Positions 46,227 to 55,693 of a DNA stretch of 64,000 nt are shown piece after piece. The notes beneath the pieces were generated by a model, which worked only from the letters and a program-made list of their open reading frames with translations, was not told where the DNA came from and searched no databases. The stretch is from NCBI RefSeq assembly GCF_000737245.1, contig NZ_JPQU01000067.1:124001-188000 (forward strand), in the 5' to 3' direction. How positions within the stretch are numbered: position 1 is the first letter of the stretch; every line of letters starts with the position of its first letter. The position numbers and the translations under genes are program-made. Source of the DNA: Pseudomonas syringae. Its GTDB lineage: Bacteria; Pseudomonadota; Gammaproteobacteria; Pseudomonadales; Pseudomonadaceae.

Positions 46227-46350
46227 CCCTGTGGGATCGGTGCTTGGTCTGGGCCGCATCCGGACGATAAGAGCACCGCGATTTTTCAGATGGATCGCCT
46301 AAACCTTATCGTCCGGATGCGCCCCAGACCAAGCACCGCTCCCACAGGGG
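46227..46350. repeat. REP doublet of the TTGGTCTGGG variant
   Basis: Inverted arms: CCCTGTGGGATCGGTGCTTG followed by GTCTGGGCCGCATCCGGACG at the left, and the reverse complement (CGTCCGGATGCGCCCCAGAC then CAAGCACCGCTCCCACAGGG) at the right. The head is standard REP but the usual CTTGCCCGCGAT core is replaced. Confidence 0.85.
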
Positions 46351-46369
46351 ACTGAGGTGCACCATTCGA

Positions 46370-46567
46370 TCAGGATAGCTTCCACACCAACCCACCCGCC
46401 TCGGCACGCTCATGGCAAAGCCTGAGCACCGCACGGCGCTGGTCGTTGTCCATGGCATGCCAATCGGTGATTTCCTTGACGGTACGCTGGCAACCCAGGC
46501 AGATGTCGGCGTCGTCCAGCGCGCAGATGCTGACGCAGGGTGAAGCGACGCGGCGTTCGATTTCCAT
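46370..46567 (-). CDS. DUF1289-domain small Cys-rich protein
   Basis: 65 aa from the ATG at 46567, which has AGGA 7 nt upstream; in-frame ATGs 9 and 13 codons earlier are alternatives. Cysteine pattern SPCVSICALDDADICLGCQR plus DWHAMDNDQRRAVL is typical of DUF1289, predicted to hold an Fe-S cluster or zinc. Lies 45 bp downstream of the CoA-type Nudix gene, same strand. Confidence 0.85.
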   Translation of the reverse strand: MEIERRVASPCVSICALDDADICLGCQRTVKEITDWHAMDNDQRRAVLRLCHERAEAGGLVWKLS

Positions 46568-46612
46568 CTTTATTCCTGGTTCTTCTTTATGCATTCTGCG
46601 ATCCATTAACTT

Positions 46613-47209
46613 TCAGATCACAAAATGTTCAGGCGGGTGATGGAGGCTGATGTTGCTGTCATAGAGCACATTGATCAACTCAACAATCATGATCGCCGTC
46701 AGCCCCCAGATTTTGAACTCACCGTACCGATAGCTGGGCACATACCAACTGCGACCCTGGTAGTCGATACGATGGGTGTGCTCACGCGTGTCCTGACGGA
46801 AAAACTCCAGGGGCACGCTGAACACAGCGGCGATCTCCGCATCGTTGGGACGATACTCAACGAAATCGGGGATCAGCCCCACATAAGGGGTCACTTTTAT
46901 CCCGTGCTTGGAGATCAGCGGACTGAGCGGACCTACCACCTCGACCAGGCCGGGTGGCAAGCCTATCTCCTCCTCAGCTTCGCGCAACGCGGTGAATATC
47001 AAGTCAAGGTCTTCGGGGTCTCGGCGCCCGCCCGGAAAAGCCACTTCGCCGCCGTGGGTCGATAGCCCGCTGGCGCGCAGGGTCAGGATCAGCTCCGGTT
47101 CGGCACTGCGAGTAATCGGCAGCAAAACCGCAGCCTCTGGAAAACGTCGATCCGTTTCGAGAGTGCTCGGCGTATGACTGCTTACACGGCGGAGTAGCTC
47201 GTCCAGCAT
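46613..47209 (-). CDS. Nudix hydrolase, CoA pyrophosphatase type
   Basis: 198 aa. Has the Nudix box (GGRRDPEDLDLIFTALREAE then EEIGL) and just before it the CoA-pyrophosphatase motif LTLRASGLSTHGGEVAFPGG, as in NudL/PCD1 (UPF0035). Should cleave CoA or its derivatives to phosphopantetheine and 3',5'-ADP. Followed by the DUF1289 gene; divergent from the second Nudix gene across 157 bp. Confidence 0.92.
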   Translation of the reverse strand: MLDELLRRVSSHTPSTLETDRRFPEAAVLLPITRSAEPELILTLRASGLSTHGGEVAFPGGRRDPEDLDLIFTALREAEEEIGLPPGLVEVVGPLSPLISKHGIKVTPYVGLIPDFVEYRPNDAEIAAVFSVPLEFFRQDTREHTHRIDYQGRSWYVPSYRYGEFKIWGLTAIMIVELINVLYDSNISLHHPPEHFVI

Positions 47210-47366
47210 GGGAAATCTCGATCTGTTGCCTACCCCGCATCATGCACCAAAGTGGCGAACTGCCCAACCCCTTGTAGGACAAGCCGACACGATACTCACT
47301 CGTCGCTTGCCGAGCCCCTGTCAGGCACGCCAAGATAGCCACTGAATTCAGCAATCGAACGACCCC

Positions 47367-47918
47367 ATGAAATTCTGCAGCCAGTGCGGTAATCCGGTCA
47401 TCCAGAGCATCCCTGAAGGCGATAGCCGTTTGCGCTACGTCTGCGGGCATTGCCACTTTATTCATTATCAGAACCCGAATATTGTCGCAGGCTGTCTGGC
47501 AGTCCTCGATAACAAGGTGCTTTTGTGTCGCCGCGCCATCGAACCGCGCCTGGGTTTCTGGACCTTGCCTGCCGGTTTCATGGAGAACGGCGAAACCATG
47601 GAACAAGCTGCTCGCCGGGAAACCATTGAAGAGGCCTGCGCGACCCTGGGTGATCTGGATCTGTACATGCTGGTCGACGTGCCACACATCAATCAGGTCC
47701 ATGTGTTTTATCGCGGCGAACTGGCCGTCCCTGAATTTGCCGCAGGGGTCGAGAGCCTGGAAGTGAGTCTTTTCGATGAGGCCGACATTCCATGGTCGGA
47801 GCTGGCTTTCATGACGGTGCGCCGTACCCTAGAATGCTTTTTCGCAGATCGGCGCCAGCAGCTCTATCCTGTGCGCACCGAAGCCCTGCCGCCATCGCGG
47901 CCCATTCAAGACACTTAA
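47367..47918 (+). CDS. Nudix hydrolase with N-terminal zinc ribbon
   Basis: 183 aa. N-terminal zinc ribbon (KFCSQCGNPV ... YVCGHCHFIHYQNP) and a Nudix box (GFMENGETMEQAARRETIEE then ACATLG; the last Glu-Glu-x-Gly part reads EEACATL). Similar to NADH pyrophosphatase-like proteins, but the NudC SQPWPFPxS motif is absent, so the substrate is open. 43 bp ahead of the L,D-transpeptidase gene. Confidence 0.88.
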   Translation: MKFCSQCGNPVIQSIPEGDSRLRYVCGHCHFIHYQNPNIVAGCLAVLDNKVLLCRRAIEPRLGFWTLPAGFMENGETMEQAARRETIEEACATLGDLDLYMLVDVPHINQVHVFYRGELAVPEFAAGVESLEVSLFDEADIPWSELAFMTVRRTLECFFADRRQQLYPVRTEALPPSRPIQDT

Positions 47919-47961
47919 TCAGGCCAGCCCATCAAGGCGCCGCTTCAGGGATACCGTTTCG

Positions 47962-48525
47962 ATGCGTTGGTTGCTCGCTGCTATGTGCTTGTCATTCATG
48001 CCGTTGTCCCAGGCATCTTTCACTCAGACCATTGTTCCCAAGGGCAGCGAGCAGAAGATCGTCGGCGAAAAGGTGATCAACACCGAAAACATCGCCGATC
48101 GCAAGATTGAAAAGGTTCTGGTCCTCAAATCCCAGCGGCAGTTACAGCTGATCAGCGGTGGCGAAGCCTTGAAGACGTATCGCATTTCTCTGGGCAAGCA
48201 ACCCAAAGGGACCAAACTCATGGAAGGCGATCAGCGCACGCCGGAAGGGTTTTATTGGCTGGACTGGCGCAAGACCAGTACCAACTACAACCTGTCGATG
48301 CACATCTCCTACCCCAACGTAGCCGACGCCGAACGCTCGAAACGTGAAGGTGTAAAACCCGGGAGCATGATCATGATTCACGGCACGCCGGTGGATGAGG
48401 AGTATCCGGAGTGGTACTTCCATACCCTGGACTGGACCAACGGCTGCATCGCCATGAAGAACAACGATATGCGCGAGGTCTGGGGTCTGGTGAAGGACGG
48501 CACGATGATTGAGATCAGGCCGTAG
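47962..48525 (+). CDS. L,D-transpeptidase (YkuD family)
   Basis: 187 aa. Signal peptide MRWLLAAMCLSFMPLSQA. YkuD domain with the catalytic region: IMIHGTPVDE and LDWTNGCIAMKNNDMREVW (His and Cys of the HxG...GC motif). Periplasmic enzyme forming 3-3 crosslinks or tethering proteins to peptidoglycan; no LysM domain is present. Probably cotranscribed with the preceding Nudix gene. Confidence 0.9.
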   Translation: MRWLLAAMCLSFMPLSQASFTQTIVPKGSEQKIVGEKVINTENIADRKIEKVLVLKSQRQLQLISGGEALKTYRISLGKQPKGTKLMEGDQRTPEGFYWLDWRKTSTNYNLSMHISYPNVADAERSKREGVKPGSMIMIHGTPVDEEYPEWYFHTLDWTNGCIAMKNNDMREVWGLVKDGTMIEIRP

Positions 48526-48553
48526 AAAGAAGGTACTGCTTACATACATCGGA

Positions 48554-48645
48554 CGTGGGACCGGCTTTAGCCGGGAAAGCGGAGTTTCTACCAAAGTAGA
48601 TGCAGCGGATGTACTTGCCTCTTCCCGGCTAAAGCCGGTCCCACG
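48554..48645. repeat. Inverted repeat of the GGACCGGCTTTAGCCGGGA REP type
   Basis: 24-bp arms at 48554-48577 (CGTGGGACCGGCTTTAGCCG...) and 48622-48645 (exact reverse complement), between convergent genes. Confidence 0.9.
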
Positions 48646-48665
48646 ACATCAATCCACCCATTACC

Positions 48666-48977
48666 TTAGAAATCTTCCAGCCGCCAAACCTCATAGGCCG
48701 GCGTTTCGTAGGGATGGCTCTGCTTGAGAGCCACCACCACTTGATGAATCAGCTTGTCAGCCACGACAAGCTCGACCTTCCACTCCTGCACTTGCTCAAC
48801 CACACCGCCCTGCCCGATAAATGGCTGACTGCCATCCAGCGGACGGAACTGGCCGTGGCCCAGCACCTGCCATGAACACTGATCGTAAGCACCGATTCGC
48901 CCTGCCCCAGCGGCGAATACGGCACTTTTGACCTGCTCTACATGGCTCTCAGGTACAAAGAACGCCAGCTTGTACAC
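48666..48977 (-). CDS. YqfO/NIF3-like small protein
   Basis: 103 aa from a GTG only 4 bp after the purL stop. Resembles the inserted PII-like/CutA-like domain of NIF3 family proteins (MYKLAFFVPESHVEQVKSAV, IGAYDQCSWQVLGHGQFRPL, HPYETPAYEVWRL). Free-standing copies are common; function unknown. Translation probably couples to purL. Confidence 0.88.
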   Translation of the reverse strand: MYKLAFFVPESHVEQVKSAVFAAGAGRIGAYDQCSWQVLGHGQFRPLDGSQPFIGQGGVVEQVQEWKVELVVADKLIHQVVVALKQSHPYETPAYEVWRLEDF

Positions 48978-48981
48978 GGTG

Positions 48982-51900
48982 TCAGTTCACCCAGGCACGC
49001 GCATTGCGGAACATGCGCATCCACGCACCGTCTTCGTTCCAGTCTTCCGGACGCCAGGAGTTCTGCACGGCACGGAAAACCCGCTCAGGGTGCGGCATCA
49101 TGATGGTGACGCGACCGTCGAGGCTGGTCAGGCCGCCGATACCGCGCGGCGAACCGTTCGGGTTGGCTGGATAGGCTTCGGTGACTTTGCCGTGATTGTC
49201 GACGAAACGCAGGGCTACCGTACCGGACACATCGGCAGCAACCAGTGCTTCATCGCTGGCGAACTCGGCGTGACCTTCCCCGTGAGCAATGGCGATCGGC
49301 ATACGCGAACCGGCCATGCCTTGCAGGAAGATCGACGGCGATTCCTGGACCTGCACCATGGCGACCCGCGCTTCGAACTGCTCGGAGCGGTTGCGCACAA
49401 AGTGAGGCCACAATTCGCTGCCAGGAATGAGTTCGTGCAGGTTGGACAGCATCTGGCAACCGTTACAAACACCCAGGGTGAAACTGTCCTGACGTTCGAA
49501 GAAGCCCTGGAAGGCGTCACGAGCGCGAGCGTTGAACAATGCCGACTTGGCCCAGCCCTCACCGGCACCCAGTACGTCGCCGTAGGAGAAGCCGCCGCAC
49601 GCGACCATGCCCTTGAAGTCGTTCAAGTCGACACGACCGGCAAGGATGTCGCTCATATGAACATCGATTGCGTTGAAACCGGCGCGGTCGAAAGCAGCTG
49701 CCATTTCAACCTGACCGTTCACACCCTGCTCACGCAATACTGCGACTTGTGGACGCACGCCAGTCTTGATGTAAGGCGCGGCGATGTCTTCGTTGACGTC
49801 GAAGCCGAGTTTGACGCTCAGGCCTGGATTGTCTTCTTCCAGCAGCGCATCGAATTCCTGATCGGCACATTCGGCGTTATCACGCAGACGCTGGATCTGG
49901 TAGCTGGTTTCCGCCCACTGACGTTGCAGCAAACGACGCTGGCCGCCGAACACCGGCTCGCCATTGAAGCTGATTGCAACTTCGTCGTTGTTGACCGGCT
50001 GACCGATCACCGCAACGCAATCTTCCAGACCGGCAGCGCTGAATTGTGCGAGCACGTCCGGAGTGGCGTCCTGACGAACCTGGATAACAGCACCCAGCTC
50101 TTCGTTGAACAGAATCGCAGGCAGCTCGGCTGAAGTTTCAGCCAGGCCATCCATGTACAGATTCAGACCGCAGTGGCCGGCGAAGGCCATTTCCAGCGCC
50201 GTCACCAAAAGACCACCATCGGAACGGTCATGGTAAGCCAGCAGGTGGCCATCGGCGTTCAGACCCTGAATGACGGCGAAGAACGCCTTCAGGTCTTCAG
50301 CGTCGTCAACGTCCGGTGCAACACGTCCGAGCTTGCCGTGAGTCTGGGCAAGAATCGAAGCGCCCATGCGGTTCTGACCGCGGCCCAGGTCGATCAGGAT
50401 CAGGTCGGTAACGCCCTTGTCCATGCGCAGCTCTGGGGTCATCGTCTTGCGGATATCAGTTACCGGCGCGAAGCCGGTCACGATCAGCGACAGCGGCGAA
50501 GTCACGCTCTTTTCGGTGCCCTCATCGCTCCAGCGGGTTTTCATGGACATGGAGTCCTTGCCCACTGGAATGGTGATGCCCAGAGCCGGGCATAGCTCCA
50601 TGCCGACTGCTTTTACGGTGTCGTACAAACGAGCGTCTTCGCCAGGGTGACCGGCAGCAGACATCCAGTTGGCCGACATCTTGATGTCAGAGAGTTTCTC
50701 GATGCGCGAGGCAGCAATGTTGGTCAGAGTCTCACCAATCGCCATACGACCGGATGCCGGGGCGTCCAGCAGAGCCAGCGGCGTACGCTCGCCCATGGCC
50801 ATGGCTTCGCCGGTTTCAACGTCGAAGCTGGTCGCTGTCACGGCCACGTCAGCCACCGGCACCTGCCAAGGTCCGACCATCTGATCACGAGCAACCAGAC
50901 CGGTAATGCTGCGGTCACCAATGGTGATCAGGAAGCTTTTGCTGGCAACGGCCGGGTGATGCAGAACACGTTGCACGCTTTCTTCGATATCCAGCACGCT
51001 TGGGTCGAAGTCATCACCCAGCTCGGTTTCGCGATCAGCACTGCGGTGCATACGCGGAGCCTTGCCCAGTAGTACTTCCAGCGGCATGTCTACCGGGTTG
51101 TTACCGAAGTGACTGTCGGTCACGGTCAGTTGTGGCTCTGCAGTTGCCTCGCCGACTACCGCGAACGGGCAACGCTCACGCTCGCAGATTTCCTTGAAAC
51201 GCTCGAAATCCGCAGCACCCACGGCCATCACGTAGCGTTCCTGGGATTCGTTACTCCAGATTTCCAGCGGGGCCATGCCCGGTTCGTCGTTTGGCACGTT
51301 ACGCAGTTCGAAACGGCCACCGCGACCGCCATCGTTCACCAACTCGGGGAAGGCGTTGGACAAACCACCTGCACCGACGTCGTGGATGAAGCTGATCGGG
51401 TTCTTGTCACCCAACTGCCAGCAACGGTCGATGACTTCCTGGCAGCGACGCTCCATTTCAGGGTTTTCACGCTGAACCGAAGCAAAATCCAGATCGGCAG
51501 AGCTGGTACCGGTGGCCATCGACGAAGCTGCACCGCCGCCCAGACCGATCAACATCGCCGGGCCGCCCAGCACGATCAGCTTGGAGCCGACCGTGATTTC
51601 GCCTTTCTGCACGTGTTCGGCGCGGATGTTGCCCATACCGCCTGCGAGCATGATCGGCTTGTGGTAACCACGAACCTCATCGCCATGCGGGGTGCTGATG
51701 GACTGTTCGAACGTACGGAAATAACCGGTCAGTGCCGGACGGCCGAATTCGTTGTTGAATGCAGCGCCGCCCAACGGGCCTTCAAGCATGATGTCCAGCG
51801 CGGTGACGATACGCTCAGGCTTGCCGTAGTTCACTTCCCACGGTTGTTCGAAGCCGGGAATCTGCAGGTTGGACACGGTGAAGCCGGTCAGGCCTGCCTT

Positions 51901-52878
51901 TGGCTTGGCACCACGACCGGTTGCGCCTTCGTCGCGAATCTCACCGCCGGAGCCCGTCGACGCACCCGGGAAAGGAGCAATCGCCGTCGGGTGGTTGTGA
52001 GTCTCGACCTTCATCAAAATGTGCACTGGCTCCTGCACCGCGCCGTACTGGCGGGTTTCAGGGTCCGGAAAGAAACGACCCGCTACACTGCCGACGATCA
52101 CCGAAGCGTTGTCCTTGTAAGCAGACAGTACGCCTTCGCTGTGCATCTGATAGGTGTTCTTGATCATGCCAAACAGGCTTTTTTCCTGGCTTTCGCCGTC
52201 AATATCCCAACTGGCGTTGAAGATCTTGTGACGGCAATGCTCGGAGTTCGCCTGGGCAAACATCATCAGCTCGATGTCGTGGGGGTTGCGCCCCAAGCCA
52301 TTGAAGCTGGTGACCAGATAATCGATTTCATCTTCAGCCAGGGCCAGACCGAGTTCGGTGTTGGCTTTCTCCAGCGCAGCGCGACCGCCACCCAGCACAT
52401 CGATTGCCGTGAGCGGCTTGGGTTCAGCGTGAGTGAACAGGCCTTCGGCCTCCTGCACAGAACCCAGCACCATCTGCGTCATGCGATCGTGCAGCAAGCC
52501 GGCGATGATTTGCGCGTCAGCTTCATTGAACAGGCCTTCTACATAGAAGGTAATCCCGCGTTCAATACGCTTGACCTTGGTCAGGCCGCAGTTACGGGCG
52601 ATATCGCTGGCCTTGCTCGACCATGGCGAGATAGTGCCAAATCGTGGCATCACCAGGAACAGCCGACCGCTTGGCTCTTGAACCGGCACGCTTGGGCCGT
52701 ATTTCAGGATGCGAACGAGAACTTCCTGTTCCTCGCTGGTCAGATCGCCAGCAACTTCAGCGAAGTGGGCGAATTCAGCATACAAGCCACTGACGGCCGA
52801 AACTTTTTGTTTCAGCTGCTCAAGTAATTTGCTGTGGCGGAAGGCAGAAAGGGCAGGAGCACCGCGCAGGATCAACAT
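48982..52878 (-). CDS. purL: Phosphoribosylformylglycinamidine synthase
   Basis: 1298 aa, the large single-chain enzyme. Converts FGAR to FGAM with glutamine and ATP. N-terminal PurS-like and linker region, two AIRS-like halves (GEIRDEGATGRGAKPKAGLT; GGMGNIRAEHVQKGEI), and a C-terminal class I glutamine amidotransferase (FTLGVCNGCQMLSNLHELIP, MMPHPERVFR). Start MLILRGAPALSAFR is the family N terminus. All domains intact. Confidence 0.98.
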   Translation of the reverse strand: MLILRGAPALSAFRHSKLLEQLKQKVSAVSGLYAEFAHFAEVAGDLTSEEQEVLVRILKYGPSVPVQEPSGRLFLVMPRFGTISPWSSKASDIARNCGLTKVKRIERGITFYVEGLFNEADAQIIAGLLHDRMTQMVLGSVQEAEGLFTHAEPKPLTAIDVLGGGRAALEKANTELGLALAEDEIDYLVTSFNGLGRNPHDIELMMFAQANSEHCRHKIFNASWDIDGESQEKSLFGMIKNTYQMHSEGVLSAYKDNASVIVGSVAGRFFPDPETRQYGAVQEPVHILMKVETHNHPTAIAPFPGASTGSGGEIRDEGATGRGAKPKAGLTGFTVSNLQIPGFEQPWEVNYGKPERIVTALDIMLEGPLGGAAFNNEFGRPALTGYFRTFEQSISTPHGDEVRGYHKPIMLAGGMGNIRAEHVQKGEITVGSKLIVLGGPAMLIGLGGGAASSMATGTSSADLDFASVQRENPEMERRCQEVIDRCWQLGDKNPISFIHDVGAGGLSNAFPELVNDGGRGGRFELRNVPNDEPGMAPLEIWSNESQERYVMAVGAADFERFKEICERERCPFAVVGEATAEPQLTVTDSHFGNNPVDMPLEVLLGKAPRMHRSADRETELGDDFDPSVLDIEESVQRVLHHPAVASKSFLITIGDRSITGLVARDQMVGPWQVPVADVAVTATSFDVETGEAMAMGERTPLALLDAPASGRMAIGETLTNIAASRIEKLSDIKMSANWMSAAGHPGEDARLYDTVKAVGMELCPALGITIPVGKDSMSMKTRWSDEGTEKSVTSPLSLIVTGFAPVTDIRKTMTPELRMDKGVTDLILIDLGRGQNRMGASILAQTHGKLGRVAPDVDDAEDLKAFFAVIQGLNADGHLLAYHDRSDGGLLVTALEMAFAGHCGLNLYMDGLAETSAELPAILFNEELGAVIQVRQDATPDVLAQFSAAGLEDCVAVIGQPVNNDEVAISFNGEPVFGGQRRLLQRQWAETSYQIQRLRDNAECADQEFDALLEEDNPGLSVKLGFDVNEDIAAPYIKTGVRPQVAVLREQGVNGQVEMAAAFDRAGFNAIDVHMSDILAGRVDLNDFKGMVACGGFSYGDVLGAGEGWAKSALFNARARDAFQGFFERQDSFTLGVCNGCQMLSNLHELIPGSELWPHFVRNRSEQFEARVAMVQVQESPSIFLQGMAGSRMPIAIAHGEGHAEFASDEALVAADVSGTVALRFVDNHGKVTEAYPANPNGSPRGIGGLTSLDGRVTIMMPHPERVFRAVQNSWRPEDWNEDGAWMRMFRNARAWVN

Positions 52879-53079
52879 CTTCGGGACAGCCTCGGGAAGG
52901 GGTGTGCTTTGAGGCCGTGCATTCTAGCCTAAACCGAGTGTTTGAGCATCCGAAACGGGCAGATTGAAGGCGTCCGGATGTCGGCCGGTCCAGTTTGCCG
53001 GATCAGAGCCCCGGCTCTAGCAGACCCTAGCCTCGCTGTCGAGATATGGCACCGGTCGTCCTTTGCGTATACTGCACCG

Positions 53080-54540
53080 ATGTTTTCCCAATCAGATCTC
53101 CGCCCTCGTTGTGCCAGATGGCTCATCGCAACCGGACTCTTCCTGATGCTCAGCGCCTGTGTGGATAAACCCAACACACTGGAGCGAGTAAAGGAGGATG
53201 GCGTTCTGCGCGTTGTAACCCGCAACAGCCCGGCGACCTATTTTCAGGATCGCAACGGTGAAACCGGTTTCGAGTACGAATTGGTCAAGCGTTTCGCCGA
53301 AGATCTGGGCGTCGAGCTGAAAATCGAAACCGCCGACAACCTCGATGATTTGTTCGATCAGATGCAGAAACCAGGCGGCCCGGTGCTGGCCGCTGCCGGC
53401 TTGATCGAAACCGAGCAACGTAAAAAGCAGGTCCGCTTCTCTCACCCGTATCTTGATGTCACGCCGCAAGTCATTTATCGAAACGGGCAGTCGCGGCCTA
53501 CCGACGCCAGTGATCTGGTGGGCAAACGCATCACCGTCCTCAAAGGCAGCAGCCATGCCGAACAGCTGGCGGCGCTGAAAGCGAAAAATCCAGCCATCGA
53601 ATATGAAGAATCCGACGCGGTTGAAGTCGTCGATCTGCTGCGCATGGTGGACGAAGGCCAGACGGACCTGACGCTGGTGGACTCCAACGAACTGGCGATG
53701 AATCAGGTGTACTTCCCCAATGTCCGGGTGGCGTTCGATCTGGGCGAAGGCAAAGAGCAGCGCTGGGCTGTCGCCGCAGGCGAAGACAACAGCCTGCTCA
53801 ACGAAATCAACGCTTACCTCGACAAAGTCAGCAAAAACGGCACCCTGCAACGTCTGAAAGACCGCTATTACGGGCACGTCGACGTTCTCGGCTACATGGG
53901 TGCCTACACCTTTGCCCAGCATTTGCAGGAACGGCTTCCCAAGTATGAGAAGCACTTCCGGGCGTCAGCCAAAAAAGAACAGGTCGACTGGCGTCTGCTA
54001 GCGGCTATTGGTTATCAGGAATCGCTGTGGCAACCGAGCGTCACGTCCAAGACTGGCGTGCGTGGTTTGATGATGCTGACCCAGAACACCGCGCAAGCCA
54101 TGGGCGTTTCAAACCGACTGGATGCCAGACAGAGCATTCAGGGCGGCGCCAAGTACTTTGCCTACGTAAAGGATCAGCTGGACGACAAGATTTCAGAGCC
54201 GGATCGCACATGGTTTGCTCTAGCTTCCTACAACGTTGGTAGCGGCCATCTGGAAGATGCGCGCAAATTGGCGGAAAACGAGGGCCTGAATCCAAATAAA
54301 TGGCTCGACGTGAAAAAAATGCTACCGCGCCTGTCGCAGAAAAAGTGGTACAGCAAAACACGTTACGGTTATGCCCGAGGCGGTGAACCAGTGCACTTTG
54401 TTGCCAATATTCGCCGCTATTACGACATTCTGACCTGGGTCACGCAGCCACAACTGGAAGGCAACCAGGTCGCGGAAGGCAACTTGCATGTGCCAGGCGT
54501 GAACAAGACCAAACCACCTGAAGAGAACCCACCGCTTTGA
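53080..54540 (+). CDS. mltF: Membrane-bound lytic transglycosylase F
   Basis: 486 aa. Lipobox LMLSACVD after the signal segment; N-terminal SBP_bac_3-like regulatory domain (about 45-265), then an SLT lytic transglycosylase domain with catalytic Glu in AAIGYQESLWQPSVTSKTGV and RGLMMLTQNTAQAMG. Cleaves peptidoglycan at the outer membrane. The ATG at 53080 lies only 6 bp after a TATACT -10-like box and lacks a ribosome binding site; 46 extra in-frame codons upstream are rejected because the signal peptide starts here. Confidence 0.96.
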   Translation: MFSQSDLRPRCARWLIATGLFLMLSACVDKPNTLERVKEDGVLRVVTRNSPATYFQDRNGETGFEYELVKRFAEDLGVELKIETADNLDDLFDQMQKPGGPVLAAAGLIETEQRKKQVRFSHPYLDVTPQVIYRNGQSRPTDASDLVGKRITVLKGSSHAEQLAALKAKNPAIEYEESDAVEVVDLLRMVDEGQTDLTLVDSNELAMNQVYFPNVRVAFDLGEGKEQRWAVAAGEDNSLLNEINAYLDKVSKNGTLQRLKDRYYGHVDVLGYMGAYTFAQHLQERLPKYEKHFRASAKKEQVDWRLLAAIGYQESLWQPSVTSKTGVRGLMMLTQNTAQAMGVSNRLDARQSIQGGAKYFAYVKDQLDDKISEPDRTWFALASYNVGSGHLEDARKLAENEGLNPNKWLDVKKMLPRLSQKKWYSKTRYGYARGGEPVHFVANIRRYYDILTWVTQPQLEGNQVAEGNLHVPGVNKTKPPEENPPL

Positions 54541-54573
54541 TGTCTACCTCGACATCGAGGTGATGGAAACCCC

Positions 54574-54664
54574 GTGGGAGCGAGCTTGCTCGCGAATGAA
54601 TCATTCAGAGCCCAGAAGCCATCTGGGTTTACACCGGCTTCTTCGCGAGCAAGCTCGCTCCCAC
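54574..54664. repeat. REP doublet between mltF and tadA
   Basis: 22-bp arms: GTGGGAGCGAGCTTGCTCGC... at 54574-54595 and its reverse complement at 54643-54664. Confidence 0.92.
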
Positions 54665-54689
54665 AGTAAAAGCATTCAGAGACGATTAA

Positions 54690-55172
54690 TTACCCCTTCG
54701 CCCTTCTCATCCTGAAAAACTCGCTGAGCATCGCTCCGCACTCCTCTCCCAGAACCCCGCCCTCGAACAACACACGATGGTTGAGAAAGCCCTGGGAGAA
54801 GAACTGACCCTGGCTTTGAACAATGCCAGCCTTTGGCTCAAGCGCGCCGTATACCACTCGGGCAATCCGCGAATGCACGATCAGTCCGGCGCACATGCTG
54901 CAGGGCTCCAGCGTGACGTACAGGGTGCTGCCCGGCAGTCGATAATTGCTGACTGCCTGAGCCGCCGCACGCACGGCGACCATCTCGGCATGAGCACTGG
55001 GATCGCTGCCGCTGATGGGGCAGTTGAAGCCTCGGCCAATGATTTCGCCGTCCTGCACCAACACCGCGCCCACTGGCACTTCGCCCAGCGCCGCCCCCTG
55101 GGCTGCCAGCGCCAGCGCTTCGCGCATGAAGTCCTGATCGCGACTGCGGTCGATGATCTGTGGCTGACGCAT
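54690..55172 (-). CDS. tadA: tRNA-specific adenosine deaminase
   Basis: 160 aa. Makes inosine at position 34 of tRNA-Arg(ACG). Zinc/catalytic motifs: HAE in SDPSAHAEMVAVRAA and PCxxC in LEPCSMCAGLIVHSR. GAGG lies before the ATG. Single gene after a REP doublet. Confidence 0.96.
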   Translation of the reverse strand: MRQPQIIDRSRDQDFMREALALAAQGAALGEVPVGAVLVQDGEIIGRGFNCPISGSDPSAHAEMVAVRAAAQAVSNYRLPGSTLYVTLEPCSMCAGLIVHSRIARVVYGALEPKAGIVQSQGQFFSQGFLNHRVLFEGGVLGEECGAMLSEFFRMRRAKG

Positions 55173-55267
55173 GCTGAAAACCTCGATAGCGACCCAAAGC
55201 GGGTAGGAGCCGGAAAAGGCGACATCCTAAAACTGTGCGGCGCGTAACTCCACACCGTTTTGACCCG

Positions 55268-55660
55268 CTATTCTCGAGAGCGCCACGACAGCCTGGTGCT
55301 GAGGGTGGATATGCCCAGGTCCTGAAGCTTACGCATGAACGGAACCAGACAAGCGCCACCATCCGGGCGGTAATGCCCAGACGCGTCATTGATCAGCCCG
55401 ATGACCTCTTCCACCTCAAAGAATTGCTGCTGCCGGATGATCCTGAGCTCCCCGGCGCAAATCACCGGCTGCCCGCTGGCCAACTGACTGTGACGCACAT
55501 AGGTGGCATGGCTTTCCCGGTGATCCCACAACTTATAGATGATGGCGCCGTCCGGGGTATAGACCCAGGTGTAACTGTCGCCCGTCGAGTTGGGCTTGAG
55601 CAATTCAGTACGGCGAGTCTTGAGATTCTCACCCACCAGACGCCCGTCATGCACGCCCAT
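55268..55660 (-). pseudogene. C-terminal SGHY-motif domain, probably cut off from the upstream gene by an in-frame stop
   Basis: A 130-codon open frame from an ATG at 55660. It is in the same reading frame as the 440-codon gene that ends with TAA at 55694-55696; the 11 codons between (DPSSIDGVGQL) are open and no ribosome binding site is evident. The domain reads YTWVYTPDGAIIYKLWDH, then RHSQLASGQPVICAGELRI, then IGLINDASGHYRPDG with LVPFMRKLQDLGI. This HSxLxxGxPVxxAGEL...SGHYxP pattern recalls the C-terminal region of plant IQM proteins and of some bacterial effector-like proteins. Family link from memory; function unknown. Confidence 0.6.
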
Positions 55661-55693
55661 TAACTGGCCTACACCGTCGATGCTGGAAGGGTC

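Noticed and set aside
51109..52827. 572-codon plus-strand ORF opposite purL
   Set aside because: Long only because purL is GC-rich; no recognisable protein features.
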